A DNA stretch of 64,000 nucleotides from Streptomyces candidus (GCF_014207445.1 NZ_JACHEM010000006.1:364291-428290); one strand, 5' to 3'. Counted from the stretch's first letter, positions 45,030 to 55,150 are shown. Numbers and translations are program-made. Notes: generated by a model from the letters alone, not told the origin.

Positions 45030-46832
45030 GTGGCCGGGCGCATCGAGGACTACGCACTCATCGGAGACATGCAGACAGCGGCGCTGGTCTGCCGGGACGG
45101 CTCAGTCGACTGGCTGTGCCTGCCCCGTTTCGACTCCCATGCCGTCTTCGCCGCGCTCCTCGGAACCGAGGAGCACGGCTTCTGGCGGATCGGACCCACC
45201 TATCCGGAGGGCAGTGAGGCCCCCGTGGCCTCCCGCCGCCGCTACTGCGGGGACTCCCTCATCCTGGAACAGGAGTGGGACACCCCCCGGGGCACGGTCC
45301 GGGTGACGGACTTCATGCCACCTCGCGACGGCGCGCCACAGATGACCAGAATCGTCGAGGGCATCAGCGGCCGCGTGCCGATGCACTCGGCGCTGCGCAT
45401 GCGGTTCAGCTACGGCCGGGTGACCCCCTGGGTGCACCGGGTCGACAACCGTACGGTCGCGGTCGCGGGACCCGACTCCGTATGGCTGGACACGGACGTC
45501 GAGACGCACGGCCAGGACCTCACCACGCACTCCGACTTCACGGTCGGCCCCGGTGAGCGGCTCACCTTCACCATCCAGTGGCAGCCCTCGCACAAGGAGG
45601 CGCCGCCGCTCCCCGACCCCGAGGGCGCGCTGCAGCTCACCGTCGACTTCTGGCGGGAGTGGGTGGAGCACTGCACGTACCACGGGCCCTACCGCGAGGC
45701 CGTGGTCCGCTCGCTGATCACGCTGAAGGCCCTGACGTACGCCCCCACCGGCGGCATCGTCGCGGCCCCCACCACCTCCCTCCCGGAGGACATCGGCGGC
45801 TCCCGCAACTGGGACTACCGCTACACCTGGCTGCGCGACGCCGCGATCACGCTCTCCTCCCTGCTGCGCACCGGCTACCGCGAGGAGGCACGCGCGTGGC
45901 GCGAGTGGCTGCTGCGTGCGGTCGCGGGCGACCCGGAGAACCTGCAGATCATGTACGGCATCGCCGGCGAGCGCGAGCTGGGCGAGGCCGAACTGGACTG
46001 GCTGCCGGGTTACGAGAACTCCGGCCCCGTCCGCGTCGGCAACGGCGCCGCCGGGCAGCTGCAGCTCGACGTGTACGGCGAGGTCACCGAGGCCCTGCAC
46101 CTCGCGCACATGACGGGCCTGGCCCGCAACGACTACGCCTCCCTCCTCCAGCTCAAGCTGATCCGCTACCTGGAGGACCACTGGAACGAGCCCGACGAGG
46201 GCATCTGGGAGGTGCGCGGTCCGCGCCGCCACTTCGTGCACTCCAAGGTGATGGCCTGGGTGGCGGTGGACCGCACGGTCAAGCTGATCGAGTCGGGTGA
46301 CGCGGACGGCCCGCTGGAGCGCTGGCGCGAACTGCGCGAGACGATCCACCGTGACGTCTGTGAGAAGGGTTACGACCCGGAACGCAACACCTTCACGCAG
46401 TCGTACGGTTCCCGGGAGCTCGACGCCTCCCTGCTGCTCATCCCGCAGATGGGCTTCCTGCCGCCGGACGACAAGCGCGTCATCGGCACCATCGAGGCGA
46501 TCCAGCGGGAACTGTCCACCCCGGACGGCTTCGTGCTGCGCTACCCGACGGCCGGCGAGGACGCGGGCGTGGACGGCCTGGAGGGCGACGAGGGCGCGTT
46601 CCTGGCCTGTTCGTTCTGGCTGGCGGACGACCTGGCGATGATCGGGCGGGTCGACGAGGCCCGCAGGCTCTTCGAGAAGCTCCTGGGGCTGCGCAACGAC
46701 CTCGGTCTGCTGGCCGAGGAGTGGGACTCCACTCTCCAGCGCCAGGTCGGCAACTTCCCGCAGGCCTTCAGCCACGTGCCGCTGATCGACACGGCGCTGC
46801 GGCTGACGGCGAGCGGCGCGTACGGGGGCTGA
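45030..46832 (+). CDS. GH15 trehalase/glucoamylase
   Basis: A 600-residue protein from GTG 45030 with GGAGA seven bases upstream. The N-terminal beta-sandwich begins IEDYALIGDMQTAALVCRDGSVDWLCLPRFDSHAVFAALLG. The catalytic barrel starts TTSLPEDIGGSRNWDYRYTWLRDAAIT, with the general acid Glu in the region of EDIGG and later in PNEPDEGIWE, as the family requires. GDEGAFLACSFWLADDLA and the final QAFSHVPLIDTAL are also GH15 landmarks. Actinobacterial members of this clade, about 600 residues without signal peptide, are often cytoplasmic trehalases. Glucoamylase activity is the alternative. Confidence 0.9.
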   Translation: MAGRIEDYALIGDMQTAALVCRDGSVDWLCLPRFDSHAVFAALLGTEEHGFWRIGPTYPEGSEAPVASRRRYCGDSLILEQEWDTPRGTVRVTDFMPPRDGAPQMTRIVEGISGRVPMHSALRMRFSYGRVTPWVHRVDNRTVAVAGPDSVWLDTDVETHGQDLTTHSDFTVGPGERLTFTIQWQPSHKEAPPLPDPEGALQLTVDFWREWVEHCTYHGPYREAVVRSLITLKALTYAPTGGIVAAPTTSLPEDIGGSRNWDYRYTWLRDAAITLSSLLRTGYREEARAWREWLLRAVAGDPENLQIMYGIAGERELGEAELDWLPGYENSGPVRVGNGAAGQLQLDVYGEVTEALHLAHMTGLARNDYASLLQLKLIRYLEDHWNEPDEGIWEVRGPRRHFVHSKVMAWVAVDRTVKLIESGDADGPLERWRELRETIHRDVCEKGYDPERNTFTQSYGSRELDASLLLIPQMGFLPPDDKRVIGTIEAIQRELSTPDGFVLRYPTAGEDAGVDGLEGDEGAFLACSFWLADDLAMIGRVDEARRLFEKLLGLRNDLGLLAEEWDSTLQRQVGNFPQAFSHVPLIDTALRLTASGAYGG

Positions 46833-46853
46833 CCCGCCCGCGAGAAGCCGACC

Positions 46854-46896
46854 GCTCCGGGGTGGCACGGACCCTGCGTTCGCGCCACCCCGGAGC
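46854..46896. terminator. Hairpin terminator after the GH15 gene
   Basis: A 13-base-pair perfect stem (GCTCCGGGGTGGC and complement) with a 17-base loop, 20 bases after the stop codon. Confidence 0.75.
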
Positions 46897-47103
46897 GCAG
46901 CCGCGGACGGCTTGGCCGGTGTGCTTTCGCGCGGCGGCGGGCGTCCCGGCGCGCGCCCCCGGGGTGATGTACGCCACAGCGGGCATGGAGGCGCTCAATT
47001 CGCCGGTGGCCGCGTCGAGTTGCCGCGCCGACCGGCAGCCGATGCCCACCGGTGACCGCCGGGTGATGTTCTGCCATCGGGCGCGCGGGTACCGTCCCGG
47101 TCC

Positions 47104-48735
47104 ATGGACACGCAGGGCGGAATCACCGTGCAAAGGGCGCTTGAACTGCCGGGACTCCGCAGCGGGCTGCCCGAGGTGGTGGCGGGTGCGGACCGGCTCC
47201 ACCGGACGGTGCGCTGGGTGCACGCCGGCGAGGTCCCGCACATCGCCTCGCTCCTCAAGGGCGGCGAACTGCTGCTGACGACGGGCCTCGGCCTGGGCAC
47301 CCGCCCCGCCGAGCAGCGGGCCTTCGTACGCAGGCTGGCCGAGCGGGGCATCGCCGCCCTCGTCGTCGAGCTGGGGCCGCGCTTCGGCCGGCTGCCCTCG
47401 ACCCTGGTGGAGACCGCCCGGACGGCCGGGCTGCCGCTCGTCCAGCTGCACCGCGAGGTGCCGTTCGTGTCGGTCACCGAAGAGGTCCACACCGAGATCG
47501 TCAACGGCCACTACACGCTGCTGCGGCGCGCCGAGGAGGTGCACCGCCGCTGCACCGAGGCGCTGCTGGACGGAGGCGGGATCCCGCAGGTGCTGGGCAT
47601 CCTGGCCGACTTCACGGCCAACCCGGTCTTCCTGGAGACCGCCGACGGGCAGTTGCTGTACGCGGCGGGGCCCACCGCCAAGGACACCGGGGGCGCCGAC
47701 CCGCTCCAGGTCTGGGAGGGGCTGCGAGGTCAGCGTGAGGCCCGTGAGTCGGGGCCGCCCGCCAACGGTGTCCTGGTGGACGTCCCCGGCGGCGGCCACG
47801 GCGCGGGTTCGGTGCGTGCCCGGCTGGCGCTGCTGGGGGTGACGAACCCGCTGCTGCCGGTGCACCGGATCGCCGCCGAGCGGGCCGCGGGCATCCTCGC
47901 GGTCGTCCTGATGCAGGCACGTCAGGAGGAGGAGCTGGCGGCGCGCGGGCGCGGCGACTTCCTCACGGACCTGGCGCAGGGCCGCATCCCGGCGGAGGAG
48001 GCCCCCGCGCAGGCCCGGGTGCTGGGCTTCAGGCCGGGCGAGGGGCCGCTGCTGCCGGTGGTGATGCGGCTGGCCGCCGAGCTGTCCCCGCCCGGGAACT
48101 GGTCGGTGCTGACACGGGCGGTCCTGGAGGAGCTGTCGTCGGTGGGGGTGCCGGTACTGCTGGGCGTACGACCGGTGGAGGGGCGTGTTCCGCTGCTGCT
48201 CGGGCTGCGCGCGGAATCGGAACGCACGGCCGTCGCCGACCGGGTCGCGGCGGCCCTGCGGGCCGGTGTCGAGCGGGCCGGGCTGGGCAGGGCGGGCGCG
48301 CACCCGCCGGTCGTGGTGGTCGGGGTCGCGGGCGGCTGGGCGGCGGCCTCGGCCGGTCTGCGGCACGCGGCGGAGACGGCGACGGCGGCGCAGGGGCTGC
48401 ACGACCGGCCCTGGTACGACGCCCGCCGTCTCGACATCGACCTGCTGCTGTGGCGGCTGCGGGAGCATCCGGACCTGGCGGCGTTCGTGGACCGGGCGAT
48501 CGGCCCGCTGCGCGACCACGACCGCACCTCGCGCCCGCCGCTGCTGCCCACCCTGGAGACGTACCTGGCGCACGCGGGCCGCAAGGCGGAGACGGCGCGC
48601 GAGCTGCATCTCAACCGGCAGACGCTCTACAACCGGCTCGCCCGCATCTCCGAGCTGCTGGGCACCGACCTCGACGATCCGCAGACCGTCCTGGCGCTCA
48701 GCCTGGCTCTGCGCGCGCGCAGGCACGCCTCCTAG
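47104..48735 (+). CDS. PucR-family transcriptional regulator
   Basis: A 543-residue regulator. The N-terminal PucR domain is VQRALELPGLRSGLPEVVAGADRLHRTVRWVHAGEVPHIASLLKGGELLLTTG. The GGDEF-related middle follows, and the C-terminal helix-turn-helix is LPTLETYLAHAGRKAETARELHLNRQTLYNRLARISELLGTDLDDPQTVLALSLALR. Such proteins switch purine, amine or polyamine catabolic genes. A TACCGT -10-like box ends eight bases before the ATG and no ribosome site exists, which suggests a leaderless transcript. The target is not evident from neighbours. Confidence 0.92.
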   Translation: MDTQGGITVQRALELPGLRSGLPEVVAGADRLHRTVRWVHAGEVPHIASLLKGGELLLTTGLGLGTRPAEQRAFVRRLAERGIAALVVELGPRFGRLPSTLVETARTAGLPLVQLHREVPFVSVTEEVHTEIVNGHYTLLRRAEEVHRRCTEALLDGGGIPQVLGILADFTANPVFLETADGQLLYAAGPTAKDTGGADPLQVWEGLRGQREARESGPPANGVLVDVPGGGHGAGSVRARLALLGVTNPLLPVHRIAAERAAGILAVVLMQARQEEELAARGRGDFLTDLAQGRIPAEEAPAQARVLGFRPGEGPLLPVVMRLAAELSPPGNWSVLTRAVLEELSSVGVPVLLGVRPVEGRVPLLLGLRAESERTAVADRVAAALRAGVERAGLGRAGAHPPVVVVGVAGGWAAASAGLRHAAETATAAQGLHDRPWYDARRLDIDLLLWRLREHPDLAAFVDRAIGPLRDHDRTSRPPLLPTLETYLAHAGRKAETARELHLNRQTLYNRLARISELLGTDLDDPQTVLALSLALRARRHAS

Positions 48736-48784
48736 CGGCCCGGACGGTCGGGCCCCCGCCGGGTACGGACGGGCACCGGGAGCC

Positions 48785-49936
48785 CTATGCCAGACCCGTC
48801 AGCTCGTCGTACACGCTGAGCACCTGTGCCACGGTCTCGTCCTCCGTCGGCCAGGTAGCCGCCTGCCGCAGCCCGGCGTCCGCGAGCCGGGCCCGCCGCT
48901 CCGGGTCGTCGAGCAGGCCGAGAACCGTCCGCGCGAGGGCGTCGGCGTCTCCGTACGGGACGAACTCGGCGGCGTCGCCGACCAGTTCCGGCACCCCGCC
49001 GACCTCGGTGGCGACCAGCGGCACCGCGGCCCGCAGCGCCTCCTGGGCGAGTACCGAGCGCGCCTCCCAGCGGCTGGGCAGCACCGCGACGTCCGCGGCG
49101 GCGAGCAGCTCGGCGACGTCCTCGCGCTGCCCGAGGAGCTGAACGGGCAGGTCCTCGGCCTCGATGCGGCGCTGCAGTGCGGCCCGCTCGCGGCCCTCCC
49201 CGGCGATGGTGAGCAGCGGTGCGGGGTCCCGCTCCCGCCAGGCGCGGGCGGCGTCCAGGAGGACGTCGTAGCCCCGGTACGGGACCAGGCTGCCGACGGC
49301 CATCACCAGCGGACGGTCCACGGCTCCGAGGTCGGCCCTGGCCTTGCCCTCGTGGAAGTCGTCGGACGGCTTGACCGCGGGCACCGTGACCGGGGCCAGC
49401 CGCGCGTCGCGCGCCCCCCGGTCGCGGGCCCTGTCGACCAGTTCGGACGAGGTGCCCAGCACGACGGCGGCCGCCCGCACGGCACGGCGCTCCATGAGGC
49501 GTACGGCGTGGCTGCGGACACCTTCCGCGTGCGCCCGGGTGTGCCAGGTCACGACGAGCGGGGGCGGTCCCGCGAACCGGACGCCCTGCCGTCCCCGGTC
49601 CCCCCGCAGCCGTCCGCCGAGCGCGAAGGCGCAGCGCACGGCGGCGTGCAGTCCGTGCGCGTGCACGATGTCGGCCCGTGCGCACGCGGCGCGCAGGGAG
49701 GCCACGGTCAGCGGGTCGCTGCGCCTGGGGACGGTCACCACGTCGGCGCCCGCCCCGGCGAAGCCGTAGGCCCTCTCCAGCTCGGCCGGGGCGCACACGG
49801 TGACCCGTACGCCCCGGGCGACGAGGCCCGCCGTCAGCGACCTGACGTGCGCGCTGCTGCCCGCGCTGCCACCGCCGAGCACTTGGACGGCCCTCAGCGG
49901 CGACTGCCCGTACGGCGGGGGCGGGGTGCTGCTCAC
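48785..49936 (-). CDS. GT-B glycosyltransferase, family 4-like
   Basis: A 383-residue enzyme from GTG 49936 with AGGAG upstream. The acceptor domain begins VQVLGGGSAGSSAHVRSLTAGLVARG. The donor domain has PLVMAVGSLVPYRGYDVLLDAARAW and LPSRWEARSVLAQEALRAAVPLVATEVGGVPELV, the EX7E region. It is cytoplasmic or membrane-peripheral. It lies downstream of a MraY/WecA-like gene in the same direction, 292 bases apart, so the two could act on one lipid-linked surface glycan. Confidence 0.88.
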   Translation of the reverse strand: MSSTPPPPYGQSPLRAVQVLGGGSAGSSAHVRSLTAGLVARGVRVTVCAPAELERAYGFAGAGADVVTVPRRSDPLTVASLRAACARADIVHAHGLHAAVRCAFALGGRLRGDRGRQGVRFAGPPPLVVTWHTRAHAEGVRSHAVRLMERRAVRAAAVVLGTSSELVDRARDRGARDARLAPVTVPAVKPSDDFHEGKARADLGAVDRPLVMAVGSLVPYRGYDVLLDAARAWRERDPAPLLTIAGEGRERAALQRRIEAEDLPVQLLGQREDVAELLAAADVAVLPSRWEARSVLAQEALRAAVPLVATEVGGVPELVGDAAEFVPYGDADALARTVLGLLDDPERRARLADAGLRQAATWPTEDETVAQVLSVYDELTGLA

Positions 49937-50228
49937 GGTGGCAAGTGCTCCTGGGGTGGGGTGCGGCGCACCGCGCTCGCGGTGCGCAACCGGGCTGGGA
50001 AAGGGCACTTGTAGCAGAAATCCGGGCCTGCCCGCGTGTCTTCTGCCGCACAGGTGCGCGTCACGGCGCCAAGAATGCCAGCCCCCACGGCCGCCGGGGC
50101 GCCACAACTGTCCGGGTCCGGTCACTTCATGCCCACGACCACCCGCACGAGTGAGCGCCGCTTCAGCCCTCCCCTCCGCACGGACGGCCTTCCCTCGCTG
50201 CTTCACCCTTCCTTACGGACGGTCTCCC

Positions 50229-51017
50229 TCAGCGCGCTCCCGCCGCACGGCTGACCCTGTCGCCGCACGCGGCGACGGCGATCAGCGCGGCGGCATGCAG
50301 GGCGAGCCCGGTGCGGCCGTTGCCCGCGGCCATCACCGCGCCGAGCGCGGCCCCCAGCGCGTGCGCCCCGGTGTCGCCCAGCATGGTGCGCCGCCCGAGG
50401 TCGTCCTCCAGCACCGCGGCGACGGCCCCCACGGGCGCGGCCGCGAGCATTCCGGCGCCGCCGCGCTTCAGCAGCCCCGGCGCCCCGAGGACGAGCACCG
50501 CCCCGGCCGCTCTGCCCGGCCGCACGTCCACCAGGTTCACCAGGTGCGCGGTGCCCGCGACGACGACGCCCGCCAGCACCCGGTCCACGGCGTCCCGCTT
50601 GAGGAGCGCGCCCGCCACGAGCCCGGCCGCGCCGATGCCCAGCAGCTTGACCGCGCCGCTGGTGATCTCGCCCTGCCGCAGGGCGCCCAGGTGTGCGCGG
50701 AAACCACGTCGCGGGTCGCCCCGTCCCGCCATGTCGTCGTACGCGCCGCAGCCGCCGGCCGAGAGCACGGCGAGCACCGTGGCCGCCCGCACCCGCCCGG
50801 AAACCCCCGGGGTGAGGGCGACGGCGGCCGCGGAACCGAGGGCGACGGCCGGACCCGCGTACAGGTCGACCACCGAGCCCTCGAAGTTCGTACGCTCCCA
50901 CAGAGCGGCCTCTCCGGGCGGCCGGCGGCGCAGACCCCGGCGTACGCACGAGGTGGCCACGCCCGCTGCCAGCATCCCGGCAACCCGGCCACCGAACCCG
51001 CTCCGCCCCGCGCTCAT
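50229..51017 (-). CDS. MraY/WecA-like polyprenyl-phosphate sugar-1-phosphate transferase
   Basis: A 262-residue membrane protein; ATG at 51017 has AGGG at proper spacing, with another ATG at 51023. Seven or more hydrophobic segments are visible. Signature positions of the family remain: GAYDDMAG (Asp-Asp pair), NLVDVRPGRAAG (the NxxD motif) and MLGDTGAHALGAALG. It is shorter and more divergent than MraY or WecA and should transfer a sugar phosphate to a lipid carrier. The specificity is unknown. It sits between recN and a glycosyltransferase. Confidence 0.85.
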   Translation of the reverse strand: MSAGRSGFGGRVAGMLAAGVATSCVRRGLRRRPPGEAALWERTNFEGSVVDLYAGPAVALGSAAAVALTPGVSGRVRAATVLAVLSAGGCGAYDDMAGRGDPRRGFRAHLGALRQGEITSGAVKLLGIGAAGLVAGALLKRDAVDRVLAGVVVAGTAHLVNLVDVRPGRAAGAVLVLGAPGLLKRGGAGMLAAAPVGAVAAVLEDDLGRRTMLGDTGAHALGAALGAVMAAGNGRTGLALHAAALIAVAACGDRVSRAAGAR

Positions 51018-51059
51018 GATCATGACCCTACGGCAGCGCTCCGGGCCGGGGCAGGCCCC

Positions 51060-52802
51060 CTACACGTCCGCCCGCGCCGTGGCGAGCAGCTCCTCGGCGT
51101 GAGCCCGTGCCGTCTCGGAGTCCTCCTGGCCGGCCAGCATCCTGGACAGTTCCCGCACCCGGTCCTCGCCCTCCAGGACGGTCACGCCGCTCCGGGTCAC
51201 CGAGCCGTCGTGGGTCTTCTCCACCAGCAGCTGCCGGTCCGCGAACGCCGCCACCTGCGGAAGGTGCGTCACCACGACCACCTGCGCCGACCTGGCGAGC
51301 TTCGCCAGCCGCCGCCCGACCTCGACGGCCGCCTTGCCGCCGACTCCCGCGTCGACCTCGTCGAAGAGATACGTGGGAACCGGGTCCGCCCCGGCGAACA
51401 CGACCTCCACCGCGAGCATCACACGCGACAGCTCACCGCCGGACGCGCCCTTGCCGATGGGCCGCGGGTGTGCTCCGGGGTGCGGGGCGAGCAGCAGCTC
51501 GACCTCGTCCGCACCGGACGCGTGGTAGGCGACGCGCCGTCCGCCGACCTCGATGCCGTGCTCGGCGTCCTCGGTCTGCCGGATGTCGATGGTCACCCGT
51601 GCGTGCGGCATGGCGAGGGACGCCAGCTCCGCCGTGACGGCGTCGGCGAAACGTGCCGCCGCTTCCGTACGGGCGTCGGTCAGCGCCTGCGCCAGACCGG
51701 ACATTTCGTCCCGCAGGACGTCCCGTTCGGCCGTCAGCTCGCCGATCCGGTCGTCGTCGCCGTCCAGTTCCGTGAGCCGGGCCGCGCCCTCCTGCGACCA
51801 GGCGAGCACTCCCGCCACGTCGCCTTCGGCACCGCCGTACTTGCGGGTGAGCTGGGTGAGGGCGGCCCTGCGCTCCTCGACGGCGGCCAGCCGCAGCGGG
51901 TCGGCGTCCAGGTTGTCGGCGTATCCGGCGAGCTCGCCCGCCACGTCGCCGAGCAGGATGCCGATCTCGCCGATCCGCTCGGCGAGGGCGGCCAGCGCCG
52001 GGTCGTGCGCGCGCACCGCGTCGACGGACCGCTGGGCGCCCGCGACGAGGGTGTTGGCGTCGACGCCCTCGGGGTCCTCGGGGTTGCCCGCGAGGGCGGC
52101 GTGCGCGAGCGCCGCGGCGGAGGCCAGTGCCTCCGCGTGCCCGAGCCGTTCGGCCTCGGCGGACAGTTCGGTGTCCTCGCCCGCGAGGGGTTCGACGGCG
52201 GCGATCTCCTCCAGGCCGAAGCGCAGCAGATCGGCCTCCTGGGCCCGCTCACGCGCGCGCGTGGTGATCTCGTCCAGTTCCGCCGAGACCGCTTTCAGGC
52301 GGCGGTGGGCGACGGTGTACTTGGCGTGCGGCACGGCGACGGCGTCGCCCGCGAATCGGTCGAGGGCCTTGCGCTGCCGGGACGGCCGCAGCAGCCCCTG
52401 CTGGTCGGTCTGCCCGTGTACGGCGACGAGGTCGTCCGCCAGCTCCGCGAGCAACCCCACCGGGACCGACCGCCCGCCGAGGTGGGCCCGCGAACGCCCC
52501 TCGGCGGAAACCGTCCTGCTGATGAGCAGCGCCCCGTCGTCGAGTTCCGCCCCGGCCTCCTCGGCGCGCAGCGCGGCTGGTTCGCCGGGGCGCACCGTGA
52601 GCCGCCCCTCCACCACCGCCGCCTTGGCCCCGACCCGTACCAGGGCAGCGTCGGCCCGGCCTCCGAGCAGCAGCCCGAGACTGGTGACGACCATGGTCTT
52701 GCCTGCTCCGGTCTCGCCGGTCACCGCCGTGAAGCCTGGTGACAGCTCGACGACAGCATCGTCGATGACTCCGAGCGACCGTATCCGCATCTCCTCCAAC
52801 AC
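51060..52802 (-). CDS. recN: DNA repair protein RecN
   Basis: A 580-residue SMC-like ATPase for double-strand break repair. It begins LEEMRIRSLGVIDDAVVELSPGFTAVTGETGAGKTMVV (Walker A). Long coiled-coil arms span about 160-360. The second head region has GASGGELSRVMLAVEV (signature) and YLFDEVDAGVGGKAAVEVGRRLAKLA (Walker B). I used GTG 52802; further in-frame starts at 52808 and 52814 have no better ribosome site. It precedes the MraY-like gene and follows nadK by 205 bases. Confidence 0.95.
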   Translation of the reverse strand: MLEEMRIRSLGVIDDAVVELSPGFTAVTGETGAGKTMVVTSLGLLLGGRADAALVRVGAKAAVVEGRLTVRPGEPAALRAEEAGAELDDGALLISRTVSAEGRSRAHLGGRSVPVGLLAELADDLVAVHGQTDQQGLLRPSRQRKALDRFAGDAVAVPHAKYTVAHRRLKAVSAELDEITTRARERAQEADLLRFGLEEIAAVEPLAGEDTELSAEAERLGHAEALASAAALAHAALAGNPEDPEGVDANTLVAGAQRSVDAVRAHDPALAALAERIGEIGILLGDVAGELAGYADNLDADPLRLAAVEERRAALTQLTRKYGGAEGDVAGVLAWSQEGAARLTELDGDDDRIGELTAERDVLRDEMSGLAQALTDARTEAAARFADAVTAELASLAMPHARVTIDIRQTEDAEHGIEVGGRRVAYHASGADEVELLLAPHPGAHPRPIGKGASGGELSRVMLAVEVVFAGADPVPTYLFDEVDAGVGGKAAVEVGRRLAKLARSAQVVVVTHLPQVAAFADRQLLVEKTHDGSVTRSGVTVLEGEDRVRELSRMLAGQEDSETARAHAEELLATARADV

Positions 52803-53007
52803 GGACACGACCATACGAGGTCCGGAGGCCACCGTGCGACGGACCCCGCCCGCCCGACGCCTCCGCGGGCCTCCCGAATCCTCCCGGACCCTGCTCAAAC
52901 CCCCACGCATCGGCAGGGAAGACCCCGATACGGGTGACAGAACAGCCGTCCGGTCGACGTGCGTACGAATGGCGGAGCCCAGCCCCGGCCGGAACCCGCA
53001 CCGCGGT

Positions 53008-53967
53008 TCAGTGCGGCGCCCCGCGCCACCCCGACACCGGAAGTGCGAACTTGGCGACCAGCCGGTCGGTGAACGACGCCTGGTGCAGCCGTGCCAGCCG
53101 TACCGGCACCGCGCCCCGGCGCACCTCCACTCGGGCCCCTGACGGCAGTTCCACCGTCCGCCGCCCGTCGCACCACAGCACCCCGGCGGGGGTGTGCGGC
53201 TGGATCTCGACCGCCAGCACCGACGTCGGCGAGGTCACCAGCGGCTTCGCGAACAGGGCGTGCGCGCTGATCGGCACCATCAGCAGCGCCTCCACCTCCG
53301 GCCAGACGACGGGTCCGCCGGCCGAGAAGGCGTACGCCGTGGAGCCGGTCGGCGTGGCGCACACGATCCCGTCGCAGCCGAAACCGGTGACCGGCCGCCC
53401 GTCGATCTCCAGGACGACCTCCAGCATCCGCTCCGGCGAGACCTTCTGCACCGCCGCCTCGTTGAGGGCCCAGTCGCGGTGCAGCACCTCCCCGTTGTTG
53501 TGCACGAGGACGTCGATCGTCATGCGTTCCTCGACCTCGTACGACCGGGAGACGACCCGCCTGACGACCTTGTCCAGGTCGTCGCGCTCCGCCTCCGCGA
53601 GGAAGCCCACCCGGCCGAGGTTGACGCCGAGCATCGGCACTCCGGAGGCGCGGGCGATGTCCGCGCCGCGCAGCAGCGTGCCGTCACCGCCGAGGACGAT
53701 CAGCAGCTCGCAGCCGTCGAGGACGTCCGGGGTCGCCTCGACGACCGTCTCCACGGAGGAGGGCAGCGGCAGGTCGACCGCCTCCGACTCCAGCAGCCGG
53801 ACGCCCAGGCCGCTCTTGATCAGGCCTTCGACGACGAGTTCGGCGCTGCGGATGGCGGCGGGCCGCCCGGTGTGCGCGAGCAGGAACACGGTGCGTTCCG
53901 CGGCGGGGTCCAGTACCCGTGCCGCGTCCGGCGCACCCGACGTTCCGGTCGTCCCTGTTGTGGTCAC
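53008..53967 (-). CDS. nadK: NAD kinase
   Basis: A 319-residue enzyme that phosphorylates NAD to NADP. It contains LIVLGGDGTLLRGA (catalytic Asp), GVNLGRVGFLAE, VHRDWALNEAAV-type NE motif, and GIVCATPTGSTAYAFSAGGP. GTG at 53967 overlaps the tlyA stop (GTGA). The tlyA-nadK-recN order is conserved in actinobacteria. Confidence 0.96.
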   Translation of the reverse strand: MTTTGTTGTSGAPDAARVLDPAAERTVFLLAHTGRPAAIRSAELVVEGLIKSGLGVRLLESEAVDLPLPSSVETVVEATPDVLDGCELLIVLGGDGTLLRGADIARASGVPMLGVNLGRVGFLAEAERDDLDKVVRRVVSRSYEVEERMTIDVLVHNNGEVLHRDWALNEAAVQKVSPERMLEVVLEIDGRPVTGFGCDGIVCATPTGSTAYAFSAGGPVVWPEVEALLMVPISAHALFAKPLVTSPTSVLAVEIQPHTPAGVLWCDGRRTVELPSGARVEVRRGAVPVRLARLHQASFTDRLVAKFALPVSGWRGAPH

Positions 53968-54779
53968 CGAGGCCCCTCCGCCACTGCACGAGTCACGTCC
54001 GCCGGGTCCAGCTCGGGTGCACCGGCCTTCAGCCACAGAAAGTACTCGACGTTTCCGGACGGGCCGGGCAGCGGACTGGCCGTCACGCCCCGCACGCCGA
54101 GCCCGAGTCCCCACGCCTGGCGGGCCACGTTCCGTACGGCGTCGGCCCGCAGTTCTGTGCTGCGCACCACTCCCCCGCTGCCGAGCCGCTCCTTGCCGAC
54201 CTCGAACTGCGGCTTGACCATCAGCACCAGGTCGGCGTCGGGCGCCGCGCACCGCGCCAGCGCGGGCAGCACGAGCCCCAGCGGGATGAACGAGAGGTCA
54301 CCGACGACGAGGTCCACCGGCTCCCCGTCGATCGTCTCCAGGGTCATCTCGCGCACGTTCGTACGGTCCTTGACGGTGACCCGCCCGTCGGACTGCAACG
54401 ACCACGCCAGCTGGCCGTAGCCGACGTCCACGGCCACCACGTGCCCGGCGCCGGCCCGCAGCAGTACGTCCGTGAAGCCGCCCGTGGAGGCCCCGGCGTC
54501 CAGTGCCCGCCGCCCCTCCACCGTCAGCCCCAGCGGGGTGAACGCGGCCAGCGCGCCGGCCAGCTTGTGCCCGCCGCGCGACACGTAGTCGGGGTCGTCG
54601 TCGTCCTTGAGGACCACCAGCGCGGCGGCCGTCTCGACCTGCGTCGCGGCCTTGCTCGCCACCGCACCGCCGACCTTGACCCGGCCCGCGGCGATCAGCT
54701 GGCTCGCGTGCTCCCGCGAACGGGCGAGCTTCCGGCGGACCAGCTCGGCGTCCAGGCGGCGGCGTGCCACTCCTGCCAC
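53964..54779 (-). CDS. tlyA: rRNA 2'-O-methyltransferase TlyA
   Basis: A 271-residue enzyme. An S4 domain (RRRLDAELVRRKLARSREHASQLIAAGRVKVGG) leads, followed by the FtsJ-like methyltransferase: SRGGHKLAGAL, ALDAGASTGGFTDVLLRAGA (SAM loop), VVGDLSFIPLG and MVKPQFEVGKE. TlyA methylates ribose in 16S and 23S rRNA, and its loss gives capreomycin resistance in mycobacteria. GTG at 54779 is used, with GTG 54770 as alternative. The gene is coupled to nadK. Confidence 0.95.
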   Translation of the reverse strand: MAGVARRRLDAELVRRKLARSREHASQLIAAGRVKVGGAVASKAATQVETAAALVVLKDDDDPDYVSRGGHKLAGALAAFTPLGLTVEGRRALDAGASTGGFTDVLLRAGAGHVVAVDVGYGQLAWSLQSDGRVTVKDRTNVREMTLETIDGEPVDLVVGDLSFIPLGLVLPALARCAAPDADLVLMVKPQFEVGKERLGSGGVVRSTELRADAVRNVARQAWGLGLGVRGVTASPLPGPSGNVEYFLWLKAGAPELDPADVTRAVAEGPR

Positions 54780-54786
54780 TTCTCGT

Positions 54787-55107
54787 TCAGCTCCTGATGT
54801 CGTGCGGGGAAGCCCCTGGTGCAGGGGTCGCCGGAGGTCCCGGGCGTGCGTCGAGTGCGGTGAGCGTCTCGCGCAGCCCCCGGTGTACATCCTCGTACAC
54901 CCCGACGTGCCCGTCCGCCGTGAGGTGGTCGACATCGGCCAGCCGCTCCAGGGCGGCGTCCACCTCGTAGTGCCCGGTCGCGCCGCGCGCGACCCCGAGC
55001 GGCGCCGGGGCGGCCGGGTCGTAAGCCGCCGTGCCGGCCGCCCCGGCGCTCCCGGCAGCGGCGGCTCCCGCCGCTGCTCCGCCGCCCTGTGCTTCCTTGG
55101 GGTCCAT
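54787..55107 (-). CDS. Small unknown protein upstream of tlyA
   Basis: A 106-residue protein from ATG 55107 with GGGGTAG upstream. The N-terminal 45 residues are Ala/Gly-rich. The C-terminal half contains YEVDAALERLADVDHLTADGHVGVYEDVHRGLRETLTALD, which is helical and acidic. It ends seven bases before tlyA and probably shares its transcript. I know no function; similar small genes occupy this position in other Streptomyces. Confidence 0.7.
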   Translation of the reverse strand: MDPKEAQGGGAAAGAAAAGSAGAAGTAAYDPAAPAPLGVARGATGHYEVDAALERLADVDHLTADGHVGVYEDVHRGLRETLTALDARPGPPATPAPGASPHDIRS

Positions 55108-55150
55108 GGTCACGACGCTACCCCGAAGCCCTGAGGTACGGTCGGCGTTG